NCBI GenBank assembly: GCA_003963075.1
Contig: RXJV01000036.1
Location: 1-64,000, forward strand
Direction: 5' to 3'
DNA: 64,000 nucleotides
DNA from: Burkholderiales bacterium
GTDB taxonomy: Bacteria; Pseudomonadota; Gammaproteobacteria; Burkholderiales; Burkholderiaceae_C
Shown here: in pieces, positions 1 to 8,803 of the stretch
Position numbering within the stretch: position 1 is the first letter of the stretch
Layout of the letters: every line of letters begins with the position of its first letter
Program-made: the position numbers and the translations under genes
Notes under the pieces: model-generated
The model's input: the letters and a program-made list of their open reading frames with translations, nothing else
Told to the model about the DNA's origin: nothing
Databases searched by the model: none

Positions 1-597
1 ACAAGGCCGGTCACAAGACCGCCCTGCATGCTTTCAGGCGGTCGCCTTTCCGGTAACCCTCTGATGAACCGCCAAGCATCGCAGAGCGCCGAGGCGGGTG
101 ATGTTCGGCCTGGCACGAGAGCGCAAGTTGGAGCCGCGCCAGCGGATTGACGATGTGCTGGCCCCCGGCAACAGCCAGCGTGGCCGTGTCGCGCTGGTGG
201 TGGCCGCCATGCTGCGGCCCTCGCCTCGCGGGTGAGGCGTTCTGCGTGAAGCCAAACGTGGTGCCAAACCGGCAAGCCATGACGATCGCGCGGTGAGCAG
301 CGAAAGCGCTGGCCGTGAACACCCCTGGGCGATTCAACCAACAGGCGCCGCGGCTGCGGGCCGCATGCGGGGGAGGCTGCCGGGTCGGAGGGCGTTGACT
401 ACCGCCCCCGGTTTCGTCCCCAAGGGCTGTCGGCAAGCTTGACATCGAGCCGGCCCACTTCCGCACCTGAGGCGCCAAGTTCTTGCCCCAATTGAACATT
501 TCTGATCTGGCCCGGCAATTGCTTAGCAGGCGATGGCCAGCGCTGCTGCGCGATACGCCCGTTCCGCCTACGGGTTTCCACCAAGCAAGGAGTTACT
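1..597. other. stretch without a supported gene
   Basis: No reading frame here looks like a real gene. The longest track entry (162 codons, minus strand) is rich in Arg, Pro, His and Gly with no recognisable domain, as expected of a shadow frame in GC-rich DNA. The last ~20 bases carry the AAGGAG ribosome binding site of the PEP-CTERM gene that starts at 598. The base composition is somewhat lower in GC than the core genes further on, so decayed accessory DNA is possible. Confidence 0.5.
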
Positions 598-1197
598 GTG
601 ACGACGATCCTCAAGCTCGCAACCGTGATCGGCGCTGTCGCGCTGACAACTTCTGCACTCGCCGCACCGGTCATTCACGAAGACCCAGCAAGCCTTCTTG
701 TGACCAACCGCGGCATCGGTAGCGCTCCGGTGGGGCGGCTGACGGTCAGTTCGGCCCAGACCATCAGCAGTTTTGGCTTGAAGGTGGACCTTGCCCAGGC
801 CGGCAACCTGACCTTCGAGATTTTCGATTCGACCACGGGTGCACTGTTGTACGCGTCCGGCCCGAAGTTCTTCGCCGACGATGGCATGAGCTACAAATTC
901 TCCGACGACTTTTCCTTCACCTTCCAAACCGGCATCACCTATGGTTTGACGGCCTTCAGCGACGTTGCTGCCTCGTTCAGTGTCGATTTCAACGCAAACA
1001 CCGTCGGCGCCTTCAACTTCCTGACCGGCAATCAAAACGTGAACGGCAAAACCTTGGATCGCGGCCAAAACTGCTGCGATGTCTGGACGGCGCTCAACGT
1101 CGGCGAAGCGAACCAAGTGCCGGAACCCGCCACGTTGGCATTGACCGGCCTGGGCCTTTACGCGGCCAGCCGCACGCGCCGCCGTCAGGTGGCCTGA
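598..1197 (+). CDS. PEP-CTERM sorting domain protein
   Basis: Secreted protein of 199 residues with a GTG start preceded by an AAGGAG site. Residues 1-22 are a signal peptide ending ALAA, the middle is a beta-rich, Phe/Thr/Asp-rich domain of unknown function, and the C-terminus carries VPEPATLALTGLGLY followed by the Arg-rich tail RTRRRQ. That tripartite tail is the PEP-CTERM signal recognised by exosortase in exopolysaccharide-producing Gram-negatives. The protein is therefore expected to be exported and processed at the outer face of the inner membrane; its specific role is unknown. It stands alone and is followed by a rho-independent terminator. No exosortase is encoded in this window. Confidence 0.85.
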   Translation: MTTILKLATVIGAVALTTSALAAPVIHEDPASLLVTNRGIGSAPVGRLTVSSAQTISSFGLKVDLAQAGNLTFEIFDSTTGALLYASGPKFFADDGMSYKFSDDFSFTFQTGITYGLTAFSDVAASFSVDFNANTVGAFNFLTGNQNVNGKTLDRGQNCCDVWTALNVGEANQVPEPATLALTGLGLYAASRTRRRQVA

Positions 1198-1281
1198 AGC
1201 CGGCGCCAATGCGGCCGGGTCGACAAGGGTGACCCGAAGCCAGCCGCACCGCCAGCGTTGAGCTGGCCGATACCGAACGCC

Positions 1282-1312
1282 AAGCGGGGCGCCTTTGCGG
1301 CCCCGCTTTTTT
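1282..1312 (+). terminator. rho-independent terminator of the PEP-CTERM gene
   Basis: A seven-pair GC stem (GCGGGGC / GCCCCGC), lengthened by flanking AA/TT pairs, encloses a 9-base loop and runs into TTTTTT. It lies about 85 bases after the stop of the PEP-CTERM gene. Confidence 0.8.
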
Positions 1313-1915
1313 ATTGAAGCGTTGGGATCCTGCAAGCCGAAGCCTCCATGCGCCGCGGAAGGCGACAAGCGCCCGGCGAGATGAGGAACAAAACGGCTGT
1401 TCTCGCCTGTGGCCAGCGGCCAAAGCCAACGGACCTCGGCCACAGCCGGCCAGCCCCGAGCGACTGCCAAGCCGGTGCCATGCGTCTGCGCGGCGGCCTG
1501 GGATCGACGTCAACCTGCCGATCACGGCTTGCAGCCGGCGCCGGATCGGCGCAGCCCGCTGTTGGCGGTGTCGTGCAAGCCAGGCCTGGGGCTCCGGACG
1601 GCGGGACGACGGCTCGCCGCAGCTGGCCGTGCGGGCCAATGCGCACAATCCGGGTCGGCCAGCGTCTGTCCATCTGCCGCGACCCCGACCGCCACCCCTG
1701 ACACGCCCATGGCCGCCACCGCATCGCCTTTGCGCAGGCCGTGGGCGGTGGGGTGACTTGTTGCTGGATCGTTCGGCGGACATCGTTCGGCGGACATCGT
1801 TTGGCGGAAAGCATGTCGCGGATACACCCGCAATCCCAGCGCCGGCTTTGACAGCGCCAAACCAACGCTGAATTGACCTCAGCCCCACCCGCAGAGCCTG
1901 ACGGGTTTACCCACC
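1313..1915. other. gene-free stretch, possibly decayed mobile DNA
   Basis: About 600 bases without a supportable gene. Several overlapping frames are open on both strands, but their translations are Arg/Pro/Ala-rich shadows with no domain. Near the right edge lies a short tandem repeat (listed separately) of the sort found at insertion-sequence ends. The leader of the M28 peptidase follows, without an obvious strong ribosome binding site. Confidence 0.45.
1768..1809. repeat. three tandem 14-bp repeats
   Basis: The unit ATCGTTCGGCGGAC occurs twice without a gap, and a third copy (ATCGTTTGGCGGAA) differs at two positions. Short tandem units of this kind occur as transposase-binding repeats at the ends of some insertion sequences. 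No transposase remains beside it, so assignment to a particular family is only a guess. Confidence 0.6.
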
Positions 1916-3001
1916 ATGCAAACATCAAGAGCCCGTCGTCGTCTGCCAAGCCTTGTCCACAATGTTTTGAGCCTTGCGCTGAGCCTGGCGATCGGCCCGG
2001 GCCATGCCGAAATGCTGGCAAGCCCCAGCCCCGAGGTGCTGGCCGCCAGAAACAGTATTGATGCCGGGCGCATGAGTGACCTGGTTCATGAGCTGTCCAG
2101 CCGTCGGTATCTGGGCCGGCTGCCGGGCAGCGACGGCGACAAAAGGGCGCGGGCTTATCTTGAAAACCTGTTCCGGCAAATCGGCCTGGCACCGGCGGGA
2201 ACCAATGGCTTTCTTCAGGAATTCAATACCCAGATCACCCAGCCCGACGGTGAATCTCACGGCAACCCGAGAAACCCACTGCTGGGGCGCTCCGCAAGAA
2301 CGGCCAATATCATCGGCACCCTGCCCGGCACCGACCCGAAGCTGAAGCATGAAATCATCATCATCAGCGGGCACCACGACCATTTGGGCTGGCGGCCACG
2401 CGACGAGGATGCCGACGACGACAGTCCCGTCGAATACTACCCAGGGGCCAACGACGACCTGTCCGGCATTGCGTCCGTGCTCGAACTGGCGCGCGCGTTC
2501 AAGCGCCTCAAAGGACCCCAGAACCGACGGACCTTGCTGTTTGTCGCCTACGGCGCCGAGGAACAGACCGAGATGGGCTCGATCGCGCACGTCAAAAAGC
2601 TGCGTGACGAAGGCAGCCTGAGCAAGGTGATTCTGATGCTCAGCATCGACATGATCGGCCGCGGCTACAAGCAGTTCGACGAAACCCTGGCCGCCACCTG
2701 GGCCCGACAAGCCTATCGGGGCGAACCGGATGACGGCGACATGTATTCACACAAATATGAATGCGAACCCGGCCCGACCTTCGATTACGACGCTGGCCCC
2801 TTTGCCCACCACGGCATCAACAACCGCGTGATCGGGCGCGCCGATGTCGATCATTACCACAAACCGTCCGACACCGCCAAAACGGTCGAATTCGAGGCCG
2901 CCGCACGGGTCACCAAGGCGATATTCGATTTCATCTGGCATATTGACCAGGCCGATATCCCGCCCAAGCCGGCCGGTATTCCGGCCAAATGCCGGAAGTA
3001 G
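1916..3001 (+). CDS. M28 family zinc aminopeptidase, exported
   Basis: Exported metallopeptidase of 361 residues, likely releasing N-terminal amino acids from peptides with a two-zinc centre. Residues 1-31 form a signal peptide ending GHA. The family's ligand motifs appear in order: HHDH near 153-156, GANDD near 177-181, the Glu pair at 215-216, Asp in SIDMIG near 245, and His in VDHYHKPSD near 313-315. Length fits the compact bacterial M28 peptidases. The gene stands alone and converges on the flavoprotein gene beyond. Substrate specificity cannot be read from the sequence. Confidence 0.87.
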   Translation: MQTSRARRRLPSLVHNVLSLALSLAIGPGHAEMLASPSPEVLAARNSIDAGRMSDLVHELSSRRYLGRLPGSDGDKRARAYLENLFRQIGLAPAGTNGFLQEFNTQITQPDGESHGNPRNPLLGRSARTANIIGTLPGTDPKLKHEIIIISGHHDHLGWRPRDEDADDDSPVEYYPGANDDLSGIASVLELARAFKRLKGPQNRRTLLFVAYGAEEQTEMGSIAHVKKLRDEGSLSKVILMLSIDMIGRGYKQFDETLAATWARQAYRGEPDDGDMYSHKYECEPGPTFDYDAGPFAHHGINNRVIGRADVDHYHKPSDTAKTVEFEAAARVTKAIFDFIWHIDQADIPPKPAGIPAKCRK

Positions 3002-3174
3002 CGCTTAAACCGGGCGCGAATTCGGGGTCAAGGCATCCGACCTCAGGCGGCCGACGCAAACACCCGTTTCCCGTCAGGACCAGGCCTTCGCCTCAAGGGC
3101 CGGTTGGGGGGGCGCCGGCGCGCATGCGGGCGGCACGCGTGCCGACTTGCTGGCGGTGAGCGAGACGCGGGCTT

Positions 3175-4407
3175 CTAGATCTGAGGCCTGGCGCCGAAGC
3201 TTCCGAAGCTCCCCTTCAGCCGCTTCCAGATGCTGGCCTGCACATCGCTCGGGTAACCCTTGGTGCCCATGAAGACATCGGCCACGCGGTCGGCGAGCTG
3301 CTGGCCAAACTGCTTCAGCAGCAGGTTGCGCAGCACCGTGTTGCCATAGAAGAACTTGGACAGCCGTGCGGAGGCATGCAGCTGCGGCCGCAGCGCCTGG
3401 TCGATGAAGGCGTCGTAGCGCGCGGCAGCGGTGGCGGCTTGCACCTCGCCCCGCGCGTTGCGGCTGGTCGCCAAGGCCTGCGCCGCCTGCTGCCCGGTGA
3501 GCATGGCGTTGGAAATGCCTTCGGCGGTGAGGGCGTCTGCGGTGCCGGCGGCATCACCCACCAACATCACACCCCCCTGGCACAGGGAACCCTGGCGCAG
3601 CGACACCGGGATCACGAAGCCATGGCTTTCTGTCCGGAGCACCTCCTGAATGCCCAAGGCCTGAAGGTAGCGTTGGTAATGCTGCTTCAGCGCGGTCTTG
3701 TCGCCGTCGTCCTTTTGAAACAGCGCCACGCCGATCGACAGGTGATCGCGCTTTGGGAAGCTCCAACCGTAGCCGTGCGGGATCGCATCCATGTCAAAGC
3801 GTGGATCGTCCTGGAGGCGGGCGAAATCGGCCTCGCCCACCCACACCTCGCATTCCAGGGCCGGGATGATCTGGCGGTCATCCACAAACCCGGCCAGCTT
3901 GGCGGTGGGGCTGGTCGCACCATCGGCCACGATGACGGCGCGGGCGGTGCAGCGCCGCTGGTCGGTGTGCAGATCGATCACGCTGCCACCGTGCGCGTCC
4001 AACGACCGATCCAGCCGACGCACGGCTTCGCCGGTGATCACGCGGACGCCCAGGCCCTGCGCGTGTTGCACCAGGGCGTGGTCGAAGCGATCGCGCATCA
4101 CCATGGTCACCAAGGGCTCGCTGCGCTGGGCCGAGTAGCGATCGCGGTACTCGTTGTTGTAGACATTGATCTGGCCGCAGCTCACCTCCAGCGCCGCTTG
4201 CAAGGCCGGGCTGGGGTGTTGACGCAGCGCCTCGGGCAGCAGTTGGCGACCGCGAAACACCAGCCCGCCGCCGCAGACCTTGTAGCGGGGCAGCTCGGCC
4301 TTGTCGATCAGCACGGTGCGCACACCGGCTTGGCCGAGTTCACAGGCCGCCATGGCACCCGCCGGCCCCCCGCCCACGATGGCCACTTCAAAAATATCTG
4401 CTTCCAA
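3175..4407 (-). CDS. geranylgeranyl reductase family FAD-dependent oxidoreductase
   Basis: Flavoprotein of the GGR/FixC-like group, which reduces isoprenoid double bonds or oxidises related substrates using FAD. The N-terminus has the dinucleotide-binding motif VGGGPAGAMAA, then YKVCGGGLV, and in the second half GDAAGTADALTAEGI, the second FAD-contact motif of the family. The track starts at a GTG (4449) with no ribosome binding site; a TTG at 4407, preceded by GGAGAAGG and directly before the Rossmann fold, is the better start (410 residues). It is transcribed alone. The substrate is unknown; no carotenoid or chlorophyll genes are nearby. Confidence 0.8.
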   Translation of the reverse strand: MEADIFEVAIVGGGPAGAMAACELGQAGVRTVLIDKAELPRYKVCGGGLVFRGRQLLPEALRQHPSPALQAALEVSCGQINVYNNEYRDRYSAQRSEPLVTMVMRDRFDHALVQHAQGLGVRVITGEAVRRLDRSLDAHGGSVIDLHTDQRRCTARAVIVADGATSPTAKLAGFVDDRQIIPALECEVWVGEADFARLQDDPRFDMDAIPHGYGWSFPKRDHLSIGVALFQKDDGDKTALKQHYQRYLQALGIQEVLRTESHGFVIPVSLRQGSLCQGGVMLVGDAAGTADALTAEGISNAMLTGQQAAQALATSRNARGEVQAATAAARYDAFIDQALRPQLHASARLSKFFYGNTVLRNLLLKQFGQQLADRVADVFMGTKGYPSDVQASIWKRLKGSFGSFGARPQI

Positions 4408-4682
4408 CTGCCTTCTCCGCGCGCCTGGCTGTGCCCCGAAAAGCAGCACAGCTGCGGGCTGGCTCAGCCGGGCCGGGATTATGTCCGAGGGGTTTCGACC
4501 GCCACTTTGGCCCTGATCCGCAGAAGTGAGGCGAAGCGCTCGGACACCGACTGGAGCGTCCAGGGCCGGCGAGGCTCAAGAAACCTTCACCGCCGGCTGG
4601 TGTCTCAGCGCCGCCAGCGCCGGCCGTTTCGGGCGTGATGCGGTGCACGCAAGCCGATCATCCGGGACGGCAGGCGCCGGCG

Positions 4683-5303
4683 TCACTTGGCCCCGACGCC
4701 CAAGAAGCGGTCAGGGTCAAAGTCCGCGATATCGATCTTTCCAAAATCCCGGGGCGGCCGGTAAGTCCGCACCCGCATGGAGCGTTCGGGCTCGGTCGAG
4801 CGGAAGGACGCCGATTCCACCTTCACCAGCTGCCACGTCTGGTCGCGACGCGAATAGCCGAACGAATAGGTGGCCGTCCACCGCAATGTGCTGCCCCCGT
4901 AGTGCCCGATGGTGAAGCGGCCGGGACCGACCTCCACCCGCTGCAAGGGGTCGCCCATCACACCGCCACAGGTACGGCACATCACCGCCGTGTCACTCGT
5001 CTTGGCCAGCCGCAAGCTGCCGTCCGGCTGACGCAACAACAGGCGTAGGGAGCGCGTGCCTTGCCCGGCGTCGGCCGCTTCGCCATTGGCGGTCTCGAGG
5101 ATCAACAGCACATCGTCCATCCCTCGCAGGCTCAGGTCGGCCTGCTCAAGCGCCACAACGATCGCCCCGGGCGGGATGAAGGGCCGGACTTGCGAGGGAA
5201 TGCTCGCCTCGTCGACCCCTGGCCCGGCCCATGCCGCCCACGCGCCGATGGGCGCGACGGCGCACGACAGCACGATGGCCGCTGGATACATCGCTCTGAT
5301 CAT
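4683..5303 (-). CDS. exported protein of unknown function
   Basis: I do not recognise a family. With the start at MIRAMYP the product has 206 residues, beginning with a hydrophobic signal-like segment ending in AWAAWA. The rest is soluble and contains a short Cys pair, CRTCGG, in the middle. The upstream part of the longer track entry is Arg-rich and belongs to the preceding gene's DNA. Start and upstream stop overlap as ATGA, so the gene is translationally coupled to the membrane protein at 5300-5770; the two probably work together in the envelope. Confidence 0.65.
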   Translation of the reverse strand: MIRAMYPAAIVLSCAVAPIGAWAAWAGPGVDEASIPSQVRPFIPPGAIVVALEQADLSLRGMDDVLLILETANGEAADAGQGTRSLRLLLRQPDGSLRLAKTSDTAVMCRTCGGVMGDPLQRVEVGPGRFTIGHYGGSTLRWTATYSFGYSRRDQTWQLVKVESASFRSTEPERSMRVRTYRPPRDFGKIDIADFDPDRFLGVGAK

Positions 5304-5770
5304 TCGGTGTCCTTGAAGCCCAATGCCGCCACCTCGCGCCGCCGCCCGACGACCACGACCACGACGCTGAACGCAGCAAGCAGCGCGATCGCGCACAGCC
5401 ACAGGCCGAAGCCCGCGCCCAAGCCCCTGATGGGTGTCAATTCGGCTTCATCGAAAACCCAGCCCGTCGTGGCGAAGCTCGTCAGGCCCAACAGCAGGGC
5501 CACGAGGCTTGACCCGAGCGCGATGCGCTCTCGCCCCACCGCGAGTGCCACACAAGCCGCTAGGAAGCAGGGGTTGGCGTACCAGCCGAACTCGAGCAGC
5601 ACCGGCCCCATCCACCCGCTCAGCAGAACTTCGATCCCCCTCAGCGACCGGTGGCCGTCGAAGAAGAAGACGGGCAACGCCCAGGACACCGCATAGGCCA
5701 GACCGACGCAGGTCAAAACCCATCGCTTCAACGTCGGCCACCGGACCGGCGGCTCATATCTCATGCTCAT
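5300..5770 (-). CDS. small integral membrane protein, unknown function
   Basis: A 156-residue protein with about four hydrophobic segments: after WPTLKRW, around GPVLLEFGWY-FLAACVAL, at LVALLLGLTSF, and near LWLCAIALLAAFSVVVVVV. The tail is short and charged. No known domain is evident. It is the first gene of a two-gene unit; its stop overlaps the start of the next gene as ATGA. The start could equally be the second Met two codons on. Confidence 0.65.
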   Translation of the reverse strand: MSMRYEPPVRWPTLKRWVLTCVGLAYAVSWALPVFFFDGHRSLRGIEVLLSGWMGPVLLEFGWYANPCFLAACVALAVGRERIALGSSLVALLLGLTSFATTGWVFDEAELTPIRGLGAGFGLWLCAIALLAAFSVVVVVVGRRREVAALGFKDTE

Positions 5771-6159
5771 GCCCCATTCGATCGCGCAAACTACCGAGGC
5801 TCCGGCGTCAGGCTTCGAACCTCAAGCCGTGCAGACTCAGATCGCAGTTTGCATTTGACTCGGGCGGTTGCATGGAACCCAGTGGACCCCAACGAAGCCT
5901 GTGGGTTCCATGACGGGATTCGAACACTGGCCGCCCCCAAAGAAGTCTGCATCGAGGCTGAGCATCCCGCGCGACGCCGACCGATTGTCCCGAAGGCCCC
6001 ACTCGTGCCGGAGTCACGACGGGGCGAGCGCCAGGTCCCCGGCGCGCTGGCAAACACGCGGGCCTGAGGCGACGTTCGCCACAGAGACCCGTTCGGGGGC
6101 ATCGCCGGCCCCGAAGGCTGAGAATGCGCTTGCCACTCACTCCTTCAAAAGACCCGACC
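5771..6159. other. intergenic stretch, nothing recognised
   Basis: A 389-base gap between the divergent membrane-protein gene and the glutathione transferase gene. It must contain promoters for both directions, but I cannot pick a convincing pair of boxes. A stretch near 5910-5935 resembles a tRNA T-loop but does not fold as a tRNA. Confidence 0.4.
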
Positions 6160-6852
6160 ATGCTGAAGTTCTACTACTCGCTCGCGCCCAACCCGATGAA
6201 GGTCGCCCTGTTGCTGGAGGAGCTGGGGCTGCCCTATGAGGCCATCCCGGTGGACACCCGCAAGGGCGAGCAGCATGCGCCGGCCTTCCTGGCCTTGAAC
6301 CCGAATGCCAAGGTGCCGGTGATTGTCGACGGTGCCATCACGGTGTTCGACAGCAATGCCATCCTGCTCTACCTGGCGGACCGGGCCGGGCAGTTCCAGG
6401 CCGATCCGCAGGACCGGGGCCCGCTGCTGTCGTGGCTGATGTTCGTGGCCTCCGGCGTGGGGCCCTTCACCGGCCAATGCGTGCACTTCAAGCACTTCGC
6501 GCCGGAGCCCAAGGACTATGCGCTGAACCGTTATGACTTCGAGGCCTGGCGTCACTGGAAGATCCTCGATGCGCACCTGGCCCGGCAGCCCGAAGGCCAG
6601 CCCTGGATGATCAGCGGCCGCTACAGCCTGCTCGACATGGCGGTGTGGGGTTGGGCCCGCGCGGTGCCGTTTGCGCTGGGGGAGCAGGCCTGGGAGCAGC
6701 TGCCGCATGTGAAGCGGCTCTTTGACGCCATCAGCGAGCGGCCCGCAGCGCAGCGCGCCGCGGCCCTCAAGGACCGGCACACGTTCAAGACCGAGATGGA
6801 CGACGAAGCGCGGCGCGCGATGTTCCCGCAAAACGAGCGCCTCAAGGGCTGA
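6160..6852 (+). CDS. glutathione S-transferase family protein (YfcG/GstB-like)
   Basis: Cytosolic protein of 230 residues with an N-terminal thioredoxin-like domain (FYYSLAPNPMKVALLLEEL, then ALNPNAKVPVIVD and the glutathione gamma-glutamyl contact FDSNAILLYLA) and a helical C-terminal domain with the Asp-capped motif SLLDMAVWGW. This pattern fits the bacterial Nu-class group with glutathione-dependent disulfide reductase activity; the exact substrate is unknown. The start is placed at MLKFYYS, 12 codons inside the track entry, because the fold begins there. It is followed 88 bases later by an exported redoxin. Confidence 0.85.
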   Translation: MLKFYYSLAPNPMKVALLLEELGLPYEAIPVDTRKGEQHAPAFLALNPNAKVPVIVDGAITVFDSNAILLYLADRAGQFQADPQDRGPLLSWLMFVASGVGPFTGQCVHFKHFAPEPKDYALNRYDFEAWRHWKILDAHLARQPEGQPWMISGRYSLLDMAVWGWARAVPFALGEQAWEQLPHVKRLFDAISERPAAQRAAALKDRHTFKTEMDDEARRAMFPQNERLKG

Positions 6853-6940
6853 GCACGGCGCCTCGCCGGCAGCCACGGGTCTTTTCGCAATCACCGTCAG
6901 CCCGGCGCGACCTCGGTTCGCGCCGCCCAGGAGTCAGATC

Positions 6941-7507
6941 ATGAAACTGTTTGCCGCCTTGCTGGCCGCCTTGTGCCTCATCGCCCCGCGGGCCGTGATG
7001 GCCGAGCCCTGGAACGTCGGTCCGCCGACCGGCTCGGCCGTGCCGGCCCTGCATGCCACCGACGCCAAGGGCAGCCCGGTCGGCCTGGCCGACCTCTACG
7101 GCAAGAACGGCCTGGTGCTGGTGTTCTTCCGCTCCGCCAAATGGTGCCCGTTTTGCCAGAAGCAGCTGATCGAGCTGAAGGAGGCCACGGCCCCGCTGGC
7201 GCAGAGGGGCTACAGGCTCGCGGCCATCAGCTATGACGCCGGCGAGGTGCTGGCCCAGTTCACGGCCAAGTGGCAGATTGCCTACCCGCTGCTGTCGGAT
7301 GCTGGCTCGGTCACGATCGATGCCTGGAAGCTGCGCGACATGCGCTACAAGCCCGACAGCTACGCCTGGGGCGTGCCCTATGCCTCGATCTATGTGATCG
7401 GCACGGATGGTCTGCTCAAGGCCAAGCTGGCCGAGGAGGACTACAAACAAAGGCCACAGCTCGCCGCCATCCTGGACGCCATCGACAACGCGTCCAAGCG
7501 GCGCTAA
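6941..7507 (+). CDS. exported AhpC/TSA-type redoxin
   Basis: Periplasmic thiol protein of 188 residues. The start at MKLFAALL follows an AGGAG site and opens a signal peptide ending VMA. The mature part is a peroxiredoxin-like thioredoxin fold: VFFRSAKWCPFCQKQ supplies a CPFC active site, followed by LAAISYD and a C-terminal FVIGTDG-like strand. A CxxC pair suggests thiol-disulfide exchange as much as peroxide reduction. The track entry begins 219 bases earlier inside the preceding GST gene; that extension is not coding. Confidence 0.82.
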   Translation: MKLFAALLAALCLIAPRAVMAEPWNVGPPTGSAVPALHATDAKGSPVGLADLYGKNGLVLVFFRSAKWCPFCQKQLIELKEATAPLAQRGYRLAAISYDAGEVLAQFTAKWQIAYPLLSDAGSVTIDAWKLRDMRYKPDSYAWGVPYASIYVIGTDGLLKAKLAEEDYKQRPQLAAILDAIDNASKRR

Positions 7508-7532
7508 CTGCGCAGGCCGGCGGCTCGCTGAC

Positions 7533-7554
7533 GGGCACGCCGGCTGGCGTGCCC
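7533..7554. terminator. GC hairpin between convergent genes
   Basis: A perfect nine-pair stem (GGGCACGCC / GGCGTGCCC) with loop GGCT lies in the 51-base gap between the converging redoxin and choice-of-anchor genes. There is no U-run, so it is a candidate bidirectional terminator or transcript stabiliser, not a classical one. Confidence 0.4.
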
Positions 7555-7558
7555 GGCC

Positions 7559-8611
7559 TCAGGCCCGGGTACGCCGACGCCGGCTCAGGAAGGCCAGCGC
7601 GCCCAGGCCGGCCATCAGCAGTGCGCCGGCATCCGGCTCAGGCACCGGGCTCAGCGTCACGAAGGGCTCATAGCCCAGCTCCAGCTTGCTGCCGTTGGCC
7701 GACGGGGCCAGCGAATTCGCGATCAGCGTGCCTTCCAGGTGACCGGAGCCGGTCACTGCCGCATTCGGCGCCAGCACGCTGCCGTTCAAGAAGCTGTTGA
7801 CGCTGACGCTGCTCGCCTGGCTCAGGTTGAACACCAGGCGGTCCCGGCTCAGGGCCAGCGCATCGGTGGAGTTGACCTGGTCGCCGCCGAGCTGGCCGCC
7901 GAAGCTGACCTGCGTGGCGCTGCTGTTGATGACGATATGCGCACCGCGCTTGACGTTGCTCAGCTGCAGATTGCTGAGGTTGCCGACATTGCCGAGGTTG
8001 AACACCTGCACGTCCGAGACGCCGTCGCCGACGAGGCTGATGCCGCTGTTCAATGCGGACCAGCTGCCGTTCTGGGTCTGAGCCGCGAGCTGGGTCGAGA
8101 GCGCGCCCAGCTTGGTCTTCGCGGCGGCGAAATCGATGAAGCTCGCATTACGGACGGCGCTGCCGTACTGCCAGCTCTGGGCATTCAGGCTGCCGCCGTA
8201 GACGATCTGGCCCGGCGCGGTCTGCGCGGTGATCCAGGCCCCGGTGCTCGGACCGATGGAGGCATTGGTGTTGGTGTTGTAGGTGGGGCCGTTGTAGATC
8301 GATCCGGCATTGCCGCCCCATTCGCTGGTCAGCGACACATTGCCCTTCACCACCAGCGTGGGCCCGGCGGCGTTGTAGGGGTTGCGATAGCCGACATCGA
8401 AGCCACGCGTCAGATTGCCGCCGACCGCCAGGCGGCCTTCCACGTCTGCGGCGCCGCTGACGTCGCCAAAGAAGAAACCGCTGTAGCCGTTGGCCACACC
8501 GAAATCGATGGTGGGCACCGCCATCGCCGCGCCACAGACCCAACCGGCCCCCAGCGCAAATACCATTCGAATACCACGCGAAACGCTCGACAGACCCTGA
8601 GAACCGAACAT
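7559..8611 (-). CDS. choice-of-anchor A family protein with PEP-CTERM tail
   Basis: Secreted protein of 350 residues preceded by an AGAGGAAA site. After a signal peptide ending AMA, residues from about 36 match the choice-of-anchor A repeat-free domain: DFGVANGYSGFFFGDVSG, DVEGRLAVGGNLT and later SVNSFLNGSVLAPNAAV with EGTLIANSL. That domain occurs on surface proteins that use different anchors in different bacteria; here the anchor is VPEPDAGALLMAGLGAL plus RRRRTR, an exosortase signal. A role in adhesion or biofilm matrix is family-level inference. It is followed on the same strand's upstream side by another PEP-CTERM gene at 8804. Confidence 0.85.
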   Translation of the reverse strand: MFGSQGLSSVSRGIRMVFALGAGWVCGAAMAVPTIDFGVANGYSGFFFGDVSGAADVEGRLAVGGNLTRGFDVGYRNPYNAAGPTLVVKGNVSLTSEWGGNAGSIYNGPTYNTNTNASIGPSTGAWITAQTAPGQIVYGGSLNAQSWQYGSAVRNASFIDFAAAKTKLGALSTQLAAQTQNGSWSALNSGISLVGDGVSDVQVFNLGNVGNLSNLQLSNVKRGAHIVINSSATQVSFGGQLGGDQVNSTDALALSRDRLVFNLSQASSVSVNSFLNGSVLAPNAAVTGSGHLEGTLIANSLAPSANGSKLELGYEPFVTLSPVPEPDAGALLMAGLGALAFLSRRRRTRA

Positions 8612-8803
8612 CCTGTTTCCTCTACAAGTTGGGGGTTTTCCCTTGGAAGGGGCTCGGCGCGATTGTTCGGGCGGTGCTCCGACTGGCCTACCCCCCGACT
8701 GATGTGGTATCGGACTGGTTTGTGTGCTCCTTCACGGAATGCCCGGCCGGATGCGGGCCTGCCGCGACGCTCGGCCGCCGACGCGGGGCCGGTGTCGCCG
8801 ATT

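Noticed and set aside
11-499. 162-codon minus-strand frame at the left edge
   Set aside because: Arg/Pro/His-rich translation, no domain; shadow frame in GC-rich DNA.
4408-4449. GTG start giving the flavoprotein 14 more residues
   Set aside because: No ribosome binding site and the extension precedes the Rossmann fold; the TTG with GGAGAAGG is better placed.
5905-5940. GATTCGAAC-like T-loop of a tRNA on the minus strand
   Set aside because: The arms around it do not pair and no acceptor or anticodon stem can be drawn.
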